Shown here: positions 1 to 7,783 of the stretch, piece by piece
Layout: every line of letters begins with the position of its first letter
How positions within the stretch are numbered: the stretch's first letter is position 1
Source: JAKPQD01 sp029572965
GTDB lineage: Bacteria > Bacteroidota > Bacteroidia > Bacteroidales > DTGW01
Length of the DNA: 10,880 bases
Direction of reading: 5' to 3'
NCBI GenBank assembly: GCA_035374585.1
Contig: DAOSPF010000088.1
Coordinates: 1-10,880, forward strand
Notes under the pieces: model-generated
What the model saw: only the letters and a program-made list of their open reading frames with translations
Database searches by the model: none
What the model was told of the DNA's origin: nothing
Program-made: the position numbers and the translations under genes

Positions 1-121
1 AAGCCGCAAGTTTAATGTTGTCCTTATTAGTGAAAACAAGCCTTACAATATTGGACAAAAGTTGATTAACCCAATTGAAGTAGAATACATAGGTGATGAA
101 TTAAAAATTAGTTTGAAATAG
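1..121 (+). CDS. C-terminal end of an unidentified protein (partial)
   Basis: An open frame enters from the left edge (first whole codon at 2) and ends at TAG 119-121, giving 39 residues. The tail reads ...NVVLISENKPYNIG, then ...VEYIGDELKISLK. The alternating hydrophobic and charged residues suggest beta strands. The stop codon abuts a terminator hairpin, which supports this as a genuine gene end. Lying upstream of a glycan utilization operon it could encode another secreted glycosidase or binding protein, but the fragment is too short to assign a family and I do not recognise it. Confidence 0.6.
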   Translation, partial: SRKFNVVLISENKPYNIGQKLINPIEVEYIGDELKISLK

Positions 122-150
122 TGGTATTTAGAGAAATGCCATTTATGTTT
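122..150 (+). terminator. Intrinsic terminator of the upstream gene
   Basis: An 8-bp stem pairs 122-129 (TGGTATTT) with 134-141 (AAATGCCA), including one G-T wobble, around the loop AGAG. An interrupted T-rich run (TTTATGTTT) follows. It starts immediately after the stop codon at 119-121. This separates the upstream gene from the GH2-susCD unit, so that unit needs its own promoter between about 142 and 185. The T-tract is imperfect, hence moderate confidence. Confidence 0.6.
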
Positions 151-184
151 CTCATATAGTTAGTTAGGTTGTGCAATTGTGAAA

Positions 185-271
185 AAGAGCCTGTGAAAAG
201 ACAATGCAAAAAGAAAGGAAAAGCTCTTGGTGCTTTCTGTAGTAACATACAGAGGGCACTTCACAGTTGTC
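185..271 (+). ncRNA. Candidate structured 5' leader of the GH2-susCD operon
   Basis: The clearest element is a 13-bp hairpin, 229-241 with 248-260, loop GTAACA, containing three G-T wobbles and no T-tract, so it is not a terminator. Directly before it, AAGAGC (185-190) can pair with GCTCTT (223-228). In addition CTGTGA (191-196) can pair with TCACAG (261-266). These helices abut and interleave, so together they would form an H-type pseudoknot with an inserted hairpin. An alternative pairing is GACAA (200-204) with TTGTC (267-271). A weak -7-like sequence, TAGGTTGT at 165-172, would put the transcript start near 178. The hairpin is visible; the pseudoknot and any regulatory role are inference. 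Confidence 0.35.
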
Positions 272-287
272 AAAAATTAAAACTCAA

Positions 288-2693
288 ATGATGAAAACAA
301 AACAACTATTATCTATTGCTATATACCTTATCTTATCAGGCATGACAGTTTTTTCGTCAGAAAAAACCAGTTTTAACAAAGGATGGAAATTTATTAATAA
401 AGATACCATAGCGTCAGCAATCAATTTTGATGACAGTCGATGGCGTACACTTAATCTGCCGCACGATTGGAGTGTTGAAGGAACATTTGATGAGAAAAAC
501 CCATCCACTCCGGGAGGAGGTGCTTTGCCCGGCGGAATTGGCTGGTACCGCAAAACTTTTACCATCGAAAAAGCAGATAGCGGAAAGCTATTTTTTATAG
601 ATTTTGATGGAGTGTACAGAAACAGTGAAGTTTGGATAAATGGCCAATATCTTGGAAAAAGGCCCAATGGCTACATATCATTCAGGTATGAGCTTACCCC
701 CTACTTACACTATGGCAACACGCCAAATGTTATAGCCGTAAAAGTTGACAACTCCAAACAACCAAACTCGCGTTGGTATTCAGGCTCCGGGATATACCGC
801 AATGTATGGATAATAAAATCGGAAAAAATAAGGGTTGACCATTGGGGGACCTTTATAAAAACATTAAAAGACTCGGCAGGCATAGCCATAATAGAGTTAG
901 ATATAAAAATAAAAAACACTTCGGGCAAAAGTGCCCAACTAACTGTTAAATCAGAAATTATTGACCAAAAAGGGATTGTTGTTGACAACAGAAAATCAAA
1001 AATACTCTCTCCAAACAACGCTATTTCTGGCACTAAACAGCTTTTTGAAATTGAAAAGCCCAACCTGTGGAGCGTTGAAAACCCTTACCTCTACAAAGTA
1101 GTAACTACAGTCATTTCAGGAAAGAAAGTACTAGACACGTATGAAACCCCGCTTGGAATCAGGACTTTTACATTCGATGCTAATAAAGGATTTTTGCTCA
1201 ATGGCAAAAAAGTGAAGATAAATGGCGTTTGCAACCACCACGACCTCGGATGCCTTGGTGCAGCTATTAATGTAAGGGCTCTCGAGCGTCAGTTAGAGAT
1301 TTTAAAAAGCATGGGAGTAAATGGCATACGCACATCGCACAACCCACCAGCCCCCGAGCTGCTTGACCTTTGCGACAAAATGGGTTTTATCGTCATGGAC
1401 GAAGCTTTTGACATGTGGAAAAAGAAAAAGACCGAATTTGATTACTCGCTCGATTGGGATGTATGGCACAAACAAGATTTGGAGGACTTTGTACTTCGCG
1501 ACCGCAACCACCCGTCAGTGTTTATTTGGAGTATAGGGAACGAAATTCTTGAACAATGGGATTCGACAGGCATCACCATAGGCAAAGAATTAGCAACAAT
1601 AGTACGCAGTTTAGATGCTACCCGCCCTATAACCTCAGCCCTCAATGACCCTAATCCTAATAATTATATATATCAATCTGGTTCTTTGGATTTAGTTGGC
1701 TTTAACTATCATCATCAGGATTTTGCCAACTTTCCAAAGAACTTTCCTAACCAAAAGTTTATTGCTACCGAAACAGTATCAGCCCTGGCTACACGCGGAA
1801 GTTATGACATGCCTGCCGACACAATAAAACGTTGGCCTCAAGCCTGGGATAAGCCTTTGGTTGGTGGCAACAAAGACTTTTCATGTTCGTCATACGACAA
1901 TTGCAGCGCCCCTTGGGGCTCGACCCATGAAGAAACATGGAAAATAATGAAAAAAAATGATTTTCTTTCGGGACAATACATCTGGACCGGGTTTGACTAC
2001 ATTGGCGAACCAACACCATATCCGTGGCCTGCACGCAGCTCGTATTTCGGAATTGTTGATATTGCAGGGTTTCCCAAAAATGCATTTTACCTGTACCAGA
2101 GCGAATGGACTTCAAAACCCGTATTGCACATATTTCCCCATTGGAACTGGAAAGCTGGCGACACCATAGATGTATGGGCTTATAGCAGTTTTAGGACAGT
2201 AGAACTATTCCTCAACGGCAAATCTGTTGGTAAAAAAACAAAGGGTACAGATGACCTGCACCTGTCTTGGCGTGTACCTTTTGAAGCCGGCACCTTAAAA
2301 GCTATTGGATACATTGGTGAAAAGGCAGAAATGGCCACTGAAGTTAAAACAGCCGGTGAGCCAGCAAAGATAATACTTGAAGCTGACCGTCAAACGATTA
2401 AAGCCGATGGTTCAGACCTTTCTTTTGTCACCGTTAAAGTAGTGGATAAAGATGGCGTTGTAGTGCCTTATGCCGACAATCAAATCCAATTCAGCATCAG
2501 CGGTGAAGGTACTATTGTGGGTACCGACAATGGAAGCCAAATAAGCATGGAACCTTTTAAAAGCAGCAGCCGAAAAGCCTTTCATGGTTTATGCCTTGCC
2601 GTAGTACAATCAACCGAAAAGCAGGGGCAAATAACACTAAAAGCCACTGCAGACAAATTGCCACAAGCCGAAATTATAATCCAATCAAAATAA
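288..2693 (+). CDS. Glycoside hydrolase family 2, probable exported beta-galactosidase with DUF4982
   Basis: This 801-residue retaining exo-glycosidase probably releases terminal beta-linked galactose in the periplasm. An N-terminal hydrophobic signal peptide (about 1-24, no lipobox) precedes the GH2 sugar-binding domain (about 30-180, with LPHDWSVEG and GGIGWYRKTF), an Ig-like domain (about 185-290) and the TIM barrel (about 300-590). The acid/base is Glu419 in WSIGNE, and the probable nucleophile is Glu495 in FIATETVSALATRG. A DUF4982 domain begins near 610 (HIFPHWNW) and a GH2 C-terminal domain spans about 690-800. That architecture is typical of Bacteroidota beta-galactosidases, although GH2 also contains beta-glucuronidases and beta-mannosidases. 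ATG 288 (or 291) was chosen over an in-frame TTG at 267 because the signal peptide starts there and 267 lies inside the leader structure. susC follows 39 bases later, indicating co-transcription. Confidence 0.9.
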   Translation: MMKTKQLLSIAIYLILSGMTVFSSEKTSFNKGWKFINKDTIASAINFDDSRWRTLNLPHDWSVEGTFDEKNPSTPGGGALPGGIGWYRKTFTIEKADSGKLFFIDFDGVYRNSEVWINGQYLGKRPNGYISFRYELTPYLHYGNTPNVIAVKVDNSKQPNSRWYSGSGIYRNVWIIKSEKIRVDHWGTFIKTLKDSAGIAIIELDIKIKNTSGKSAQLTVKSEIIDQKGIVVDNRKSKILSPNNAISGTKQLFEIEKPNLWSVENPYLYKVVTTVISGKKVLDTYETPLGIRTFTFDANKGFLLNGKKVKINGVCNHHDLGCLGAAINVRALERQLEILKSMGVNGIRTSHNPPAPELLDLCDKMGFIVMDEAFDMWKKKKTEFDYSLDWDVWHKQDLEDFVLRDRNHPSVFIWSIGNEILEQWDSTGITIGKELATIVRSLDATRPITSALNDPNPNNYIYQSGSLDLVGFNYHHQDFANFPKNFPNQKFIATETVSALATRGSYDMPADTIKRWPQAWDKPLVGGNKDFSCSSYDNCSAPWGSTHEETWKIMKKNDFLSGQYIWTGFDYIGEPTPYPWPARSSYFGIVDIAGFPKNAFYLYQSEWTSKPVLHIFPHWNWKAGDTIDVWAYSSFRTVELFLNGKSVGKKTKGTDDLHLSWRVPFEAGTLKAIGYIGEKAEMATEVKTAGEPAKIILEADRQTIKADGSDLSFVTVKVVDKDGVVVPYADNQIQFSISGEGTIVGTDNGSQISMEPFKSSSRKAFHGLCLAVVQSTEKQGQITLKATADKLPQAEIIIQSK

Positions 2694-2732
2694 AAAGCTA
2701 ACTAATTATTATTCAACTATTAACTAAATTTT

Positions 2733-5700
2733 ATGAAAAAAAAAGAAAAATTTGCAAAACAGTGGATGCCGGCTATGAAAAAGCTGCTGGCGCTGTTTGC
2801 AACCAGTATGTTAATGTGCGTAACGGCGCTATCGCAAGAACGCACTGTTACCGGGACTGTTAAAGATGCCAGCGGGACAGGCCTGCCAGGTGTTAATGTA
2901 ATAGTCAAAGGCTCCAGCAATGGCGTCATTACCGACCTTGATGGAAAATTCTCTATAAAAGTACCGGGAGACAATGCGGTTTTGCAGGTTTCATTTATAG
3001 GATACAAAACAGAAGAAGTCAGTGTTGGCCAGCAAAACTCTTTTGCAGTAACATTAAATGAAGATGTTAAGCAAATGGACGAGGTAGTTGTTGTAGGTTA
3101 CGGCGTACAAAAAAAGAAACTTGTTACAGGCGCTACCGTACAAGTAAAAAGTGAAGACCTGACAAAAAACAACGTAACCCGGATTGAATCTGCGTTACAA
3201 GGTTTAACCCCGGGTATGTCTATTGTTAAGCAATCTGGCCAACCAGGCTCAAATTACAACATCACTATCCGTGGTTTGGGCTCGGTAAACGGCTCAGAAC
3301 CCCTTGTTCTTATAGACGGGGTTCCAGGAAGTATGAGCAGCGTAAACCCATCTGATATCGAAACTGTAGATGTACTAAAAGATGCAGCATCAGCTGCAAT
3401 TTATGGTTCACGTGCAGGTAATGGCGTTATCCTTATCACTACTAAGAAAGGGAAAACAGGCAAAATGCAAATCAGCTATGACGGTTATTATGGCATTTCA
3501 AATCCATGGAAAAAAGTGGACGTACTCAACGCCAGCCAATACATGGGCATCATGAACGAACAACAAAGAAATGACGGAAGAACACCATATTTTTCGGCTG
3601 AAGACAGCATAAGCAATAGTGTTAACACTGACTGGCAAGATGTAGTGACAAACAAAAACGCCCCCCAACAAAGCCACTATTTGGCTATCACCGGAGGTAA
3701 TGAATATTCTACCTTTTCTATCTCTCTTTCGCAAAACAAAGAAGAAGGCATCTTTGATTTTGAAGGTAAGTCAAAATTTGAACGCTTAGGATTCCGCATC
3801 AACTCTGACCACAAAGTAAAAAGCTATTTGCAAATTGGCGAAAACCTTACCTACACCCACAGAGATAGCAGGGCGCTGGGCACAGGCAATCAATATAACA
3901 ACTTTATGCGACAGGTATTATCAGCCAGTCCGCTAATCAAACCTTATGACGAAACTGTATATGATGGCTTTGGCAGATCAAAAAATAACAAAGTAAAAGG
4001 GTTGGGTGTACCTTATGACGGACAAATAAACCCTATTGCTGATATGCACTACAACTACAATGGACATACTAAAAATGACGATATTGTTGGAAATATCTAT
4101 GCAGAACTTGAACCTGTTAAAGGGTTAAAGCTACGTTCAGATTTTGGAGGAACGTTGACCTACTCATATTACAGCGAATTCAATGATACCTTTCATCTCA
4201 CGCCTTATACTTACAATACCTTACAAAATGTAAAACAAAACGTATATCGCAACTTTGGATACAATTTTGACAATACTGCCACTTACACCAAAGACATTGG
4301 AAACCACAATTTTCTTGTAATGATTGGTATGAACAACCAGGATAACTGGTTTTTTAATATTATTGGCGAACGTAAAGGCTACTTAACATCATCAGCTCCC
4401 ATTTTAAACAATGTTTCGAGCAACCTAAAACTCGATACCGCCAACGGAAACTTTGGGAAAGGTGATGCCCGAATTTCGTATTTTGGACGTATAGCGTACA
4501 ATTACAATGAAATGATTTTGTTCTCAGCCTCACTGCGCCGCGATGCATCGTCAAGGTTTGGGGCAAACAACCGTGTAGGTTATTTCCGCGCCTTCTCAGG
4601 AGGTTTTGTTTTGACCAAATTAGATATGTTTTCTACTCTTGAATGGCTCAACTTTTTAAAAATACGGGCAAGCTGGGGAGAAAATGGGGTTGAACCCAAC
4701 CGTCCATACATGTTTCTAGCTACTGTTAATGCTGCTAACAAAACCTATGCATTTGGCTCAGGTATTTCGCCTAATATTGTCCCTAACCCTGCATTAAGAT
4801 GGGAAGCCAGCCAACAACTTGATATAGGCTTTGAATCGCGTTTCCTAAACTGTCTGAGCTTTTCTTTTGATTATTATGTAAAAACCAGTAAAGATTGGAT
4901 AATACCGGTAACTGTTCCGGGCATATCAGGTATTGCCGGCATAAATGAAAGGGTAAACCCATACAAAAATGCCGGAAAGGTTACTAATACAGGCGTTGAA
5001 TTTGATGTTACCTACGCCAAGAATTTTGGGGATTTTGCCCTTGAGTTAAAAGGAAACCTCTCATACAACGAGAATAAAGTAAATGAAGTCCCCGATAGTA
5101 TTATTCATGGTTCATCCAGCGTATTATACAACGGTAGCGAAGAATTTTGCCGGGTTCAGGAAGGTATGCCTATGGGGTTTTTCTGGGGATATAAAACAGA
5201 TGGTATTTTGCAGTCAAAACAAGAAGCCGATGAATATAACAGCAAACTGAAAAGACAACAAGCTGTACCCGGAGATGTAAGATTTGTTGATACCAATGGT
5301 GATGGTATCCTCGACCAAAAAGATAAAGTAATGATTGGCGACCCTCACCCGGATATTATTTTTGGTTTTGGCGCCACAGCCTCCTACAAAGCATGGGATT
5401 TCTCCATGAATATTTCAGGACAACTTGGCAACCAAATTGTACAATGCTACCGTATGCAAGAAACAGCCTATGGTAACTATACCACAGAAATCCTTGACCG
5501 TTGGAGATGGACAGATGCCAACGCAAATGGAATTGTAGATGCCGGAGAAAGCAATAATTCAAGCAGGCCACGTGTGACAAATGGCAAAGAAACCAACAAA
5601 AACTGGAGAAACATTAGCGATTTGTATGTTTATGATGGCGATTTCCTTCGGGTTAAAAGCATCAACTTAGGACACGACCTTAAAAAATCATTGCTTAAGA

Positions 5701-5906
5701 ATATCCCTGTTGGACAATTAAGACTTTATGTTTCGGCAACTAATATCTTAACCATCACTAAATACAATGGTATTGATCCAGAAGTGGGTTATGGCTCTTA
5801 TTACGATAACGCAGGCAACCTAACTGACGCATTTGCTTCTGGTATCGATATGGGGTTTTATCCTTCGGCAATAACCTATTTAGTGGGTGTAAATGTTAAA
5901 TTTTAA
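2733..5906 (+). CDS. SusC/RagA family TonB-dependent outer-membrane transporter
   Basis: This 1057-residue beta-barrel would import an oligosaccharide across the outer membrane, powered by TonB-ExbBD and working with the SusD protein encoded 12 bases downstream. A signal peptide ends near ALSQ (about residue 35). A carboxypeptidase-regulatory-like domain follows (about 36-112, with GTGLPGVNVIVKG), then the TonB box MDEVVVVGYG at 115-124. The plug carries the hallmark SusC segments IRGLG, PLVLIDGVPG and DVLKDAASAAIYGSRAGNGV. The barrel ends in ...GVNVKF with a terminal aromatic residue. Two Asp/Asn-rich loops resembling calcium-binding sites are visible, DTNGDGILD at 853 and DANANGIVD at 928. 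The N-terminus is somewhat extended, and a second possible start (MKKLL) lies at residue 15. There is no STN signalling domain, so direct anti-sigma signalling is not indicated. The substrate is not readable from sequence. Confidence 0.95.
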   Translation: MKKKEKFAKQWMPAMKKLLALFATSMLMCVTALSQERTVTGTVKDASGTGLPGVNVIVKGSSNGVITDLDGKFSIKVPGDNAVLQVSFIGYKTEEVSVGQQNSFAVTLNEDVKQMDEVVVVGYGVQKKKLVTGATVQVKSEDLTKNNVTRIESALQGLTPGMSIVKQSGQPGSNYNITIRGLGSVNGSEPLVLIDGVPGSMSSVNPSDIETVDVLKDAASAAIYGSRAGNGVILITTKKGKTGKMQISYDGYYGISNPWKKVDVLNASQYMGIMNEQQRNDGRTPYFSAEDSISNSVNTDWQDVVTNKNAPQQSHYLAITGGNEYSTFSISLSQNKEEGIFDFEGKSKFERLGFRINSDHKVKSYLQIGENLTYTHRDSRALGTGNQYNNFMRQVLSASPLIKPYDETVYDGFGRSKNNKVKGLGVPYDGQINPIADMHYNYNGHTKNDDIVGNIYAELEPVKGLKLRSDFGGTLTYSYYSEFNDTFHLTPYTYNTLQNVKQNVYRNFGYNFDNTATYTKDIGNHNFLVMIGMNNQDNWFFNIIGERKGYLTSSAPILNNVSSNLKLDTANGNFGKGDARISYFGRIAYNYNEMILFSASLRRDASSRFGANNRVGYFRAFSGGFVLTKLDMFSTLEWLNFLKIRASWGENGVEPNRPYMFLATVNAANKTYAFGSGISPNIVPNPALRWEASQQLDIGFESRFLNCLSFSFDYYVKTSKDWIIPVTVPGISGIAGINERVNPYKNAGKVTNTGVEFDVTYAKNFGDFALELKGNLSYNENKVNEVPDSIIHGSSSVLYNGSEEFCRVQEGMPMGFFWGYKTDGILQSKQEADEYNSKLKRQQAVPGDVRFVDTNGDGILDQKDKVMIGDPHPDIIFGFGATASYKAWDFSMNISGQLGNQIVQCYRMQETAYGNYTTEILDRWRWTDANANGIVDAGESNNSSRPRVTNGKETNKNWRNISDLYVYDGDFLRVKSINLGHDLKKSLLKNIPVGQLRLYVSATNILTITKYNGIDPEVGYGSYYDNAGNLTDAFASGIDMGFYPSAITYLVGVNVKF

Positions 5907-5918
5907 ATAAGAAAAAAG

Positions 5919-7559
5919 ATGAAAAAAATACATATCCTATTGATATTGGCAATAGCAATAATGGGAGCCTGCAAAGAAGATACCCTTGACAGGTATCCTA
6001 CAGATGCCTCTGTTATTGAATCGTACTACAAAACTCCCAATGACGCAACCATGGCAGTAAATGCAGCCTACAATATGTTACTTCGCGATGACTGGTGGAG
6101 TTTATATATTTACTCCGAAATTTTGTCAGACAACTGTGCTGGCGGGGCCGGTAGTGGTGACGGAGGTGGGTTTCAAAGATTAGACCGCCTGCTGCAATGG
6201 CCTGAAGCCGATGCTTTTCAAATACACTGGCGTACATACTACGGTGCAATTTATCGCACAAATATCTACCTCGAAAGCGAGGGATTAATCAATTGGACTG
6301 GTAAAGAATCGCTTCGTAACCAATACAAAGCTGAAATCCGTTTTTTGCGGGCATATTATCACTTCTACCTTGCCCGTATGTTTGGAAATATTCCGGCATT
6401 AGACCATAGCTTGTTACCTGGTGAAATCCCTTCAAGAAGTACCCCCGAAGCTCTTTATGGCTTAATCATAGACGACCTGAAATATTGCATTGAAAACGGA
6501 TTATCTACTCCTTATAGCCAAATGACCGAAGCGAACTGGGGCAGGGCTACAAAATGGGCAGCCGAAGCTATGCTTGCAAGAGTTTTCTTATATTACACAG
6601 GCTATTACAACAAAACCGAAATCAATGGCATCAACAACAATGTTGTACAAACTTACCTTGACGATGTTATTGCCAATAGCGGACATGGTTTGGTTGATCA
6701 TTACGCCAGCTTGTGGCGTGTACCTACATACTCTGAATTAAAATCAATAGACCTTTATGCCGGCGAAAAAAACAAAGAAGTAGTTTGGTCCATCCGGTAC
6801 AATATAACCGGAGCAGGAGGCAATTTATATGGAGCTTCATGGTGGCAACGCATGATTGGGCCACGTAATACCAACGTTGACCCTTACGGGAACGGATGGG
6901 GAGCTGCCCCTGTACTCCCTACAACATGGAATATGTATGAAAATGGCGATACTCGTAAAACTGCTACTATTTTATCATGGGCTGACGAAGGACTTACTTA
7001 TGATTTCACCGGTGCCCAACAAGCCCAATACACAGGGTATAACCTCAAAAAATACGATATTGCCAGTATAGAAAAAAGACCTGAAGATGTAGTCATGGGC
7101 GGTACCGACTGGCAAACCGAAGCATTCGAAGATTACATAGTAATCCGCTATTCGGATGTATTGCTTATGGCTGCAGAATTACACCTTTTGAATGGCGATG
7201 CTGCTACGGCCCTCAATTATGTCAACCAGGTCCGTACACGCGCCTTTGGTAATACCGAACACAACCTGAGTTCTATCACCCTCGATGCTATCTATAATGA
7301 ACGACGTTTAGAGTTTGTTGGAGAAGGTATTCGTTACTATGATATCCTTCGCTATTGCAAAGGTGATTTCTCAAAACTTGTCAATTACCTTACCTATGTT
7401 GACCAAAACGATGGAGGAGATTTCTCAAAATCAATTGATACTGAGAGTTTAGACGTAGATGGTAATAGTTTTGCCGAAAAGAAAGGGCTATTTCAAATAC
7501 CACAAGCTGAGATTAACCTGATGAAAGGTAAAATTCAACAAAACGAAGGATATAATTAA
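5919..7559 (+). CDS. SusD/RagB family surface glycan-binding lipoprotein
   Basis: This 546-residue lipoprotein forms the lid of the SusC transporter and captures the oligosaccharide at the cell surface. The signal peptide ends in a lipobox (MGAC), so the mature protein starts at Cys18. The following Lys-Glu-Asp matches the K-(D/E)2 surface export signal described for Bacteroidota lipoproteins. The N-terminal half has the SusD-like, TPR-containing pattern, including RFLRAYYHFYLARMFGNIP. The C-terminal half has the conserved block ERRLEFVGEGIRYYDILR from about residue 461. It starts 12 bases after the susC stop and ends shortly before a strong terminator, so it is the last gene of the operon. 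Aromatic residues are abundant, as expected for sugar stacking, but the ligand cannot be inferred. Confidence 0.95.
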   Translation: MKKIHILLILAIAIMGACKEDTLDRYPTDASVIESYYKTPNDATMAVNAAYNMLLRDDWWSLYIYSEILSDNCAGGAGSGDGGGFQRLDRLLQWPEADAFQIHWRTYYGAIYRTNIYLESEGLINWTGKESLRNQYKAEIRFLRAYYHFYLARMFGNIPALDHSLLPGEIPSRSTPEALYGLIIDDLKYCIENGLSTPYSQMTEANWGRATKWAAEAMLARVFLYYTGYYNKTEINGINNNVVQTYLDDVIANSGHGLVDHYASLWRVPTYSELKSIDLYAGEKNKEVVWSIRYNITGAGGNLYGASWWQRMIGPRNTNVDPYGNGWGAAPVLPTTWNMYENGDTRKTATILSWADEGLTYDFTGAQQAQYTGYNLKKYDIASIEKRPEDVVMGGTDWQTEAFEDYIVIRYSDVLLMAAELHLLNGDAATALNYVNQVRTRAFGNTEHNLSSITLDAIYNERRLEFVGEGIRYYDILRYCKGDFSKLVNYLTYVDQNDGGDFSKSIDTESLDVDGNSFAEKKGLFQIPQAEINLMKGKIQQNEGYN

Positions 7560-7595
7560 GAAGTTCAACAATTTACAAACAACCACCTATTTTAA

Positions 7596-7631
7596 AAAAC
7601 CCTTGGGAGCTTTTCCCGGGGGTTTTATTTT
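7596..7631 (+). terminator. Intrinsic terminator of the GH2-susC-susD operon
   Basis: A 13-bp stem pairs 7596-7608 (AAAACCCTTGGGA) with 7614-7626 (TCCCGGGGGTTTT), with two T-G wobbles, around the loop GCTTT. It runs into TTTTATTTT. It lies 37 bases after the susD stop. The A-tract on the 5' side gives it some bidirectional character. It separates the GH27 gene from the operon. Confidence 0.88.
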
Positions 7632-7639
7632 AAGCACAA

Positions 7640-7671
7640 AACCTTCCAGGTTTTCGAAAACCTGGAAGGTT
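7640..7671. repeat. Perfect 32-bp palindrome, copy A of an intergenic repeat
   Basis: AACCTTCCAGGTTTTC is followed directly by its exact reverse complement, GAAAACCTGGAAGGTT, with no spacer. A second, slightly diverged copy lies at 9056-9088, sharing 15 bases of the right arm exactly. Copy A begins 8 bases after the terminator T-tract of the susD operon. Intergenic position, symmetry and recurrence fit a REP-like or mobile palindromic element. A role in transcript 3'-end stability or as a binding site is possible but not shown. Confidence 0.85.
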
Positions 7672-7714
7672 ATTGCTTGAACTACCTAACATATCCACTT
7701 TATAACTTAACCTG

Positions 7715-7746
7715 CTTTTAAAGTGTGCATCTCACTTTTTTAAAGT
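7715..7746 (+). promoter_or_regulatory. Imperfect direct/inverted repeat upstream of the GH27 gene
   Basis: CTTTTAAAGT (7715-7724) recurs as CTTTTTTAAAGT (7735-7746), with starts two helical turns (20 bases) apart. AAAGTG (7720-7725) and CACTTT (7733-7738) could also form a 6-bp stem with a 7-base loop. This lies 38 bases before the GH27 start, where a promoter is required because the previous unit is terminated. No clear TAnnTTTG box was found. It may be an operator, but A/T-rich sequence readily produces such repeats. Confidence 0.2.
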
Positions 7747-7783
7747 AAAATTGCCCTTAGTTCAAATTTTTAAACCAACTAAT

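Noticed and set aside
185..271. Order of helices in the leader resembles an HDV-like self-cleaving ribozyme
   Set aside because: There is no joining segment with a catalytic cytosine before the last helix strand, no paired P3 or P1.1, and the helices are short and A/T-rich. The topology alone is not enough.
267..287. TTG start extending the GH2 protein by 7 residues; similar TTG extensions at 7751 (GH27) and 9115 (pdxH)
   Set aside because: In each case a downstream ATG begins a proper signal peptide or the family's usual N-terminus, and the added residues look unrelated.
284..1063. Antisense open frames of 117-127 codons opposite the GH2 N-terminal domains
   Set aside because: No family resemblance, no promoter seen on the - strand, and the + strand frame is unambiguous.
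2717..2735. TAAATTTT just before susC as a -7 promoter box
   Set aside because: It would place the transcript start inside the coding region. The 39-base gap after GH2 is better explained by co-transcription.
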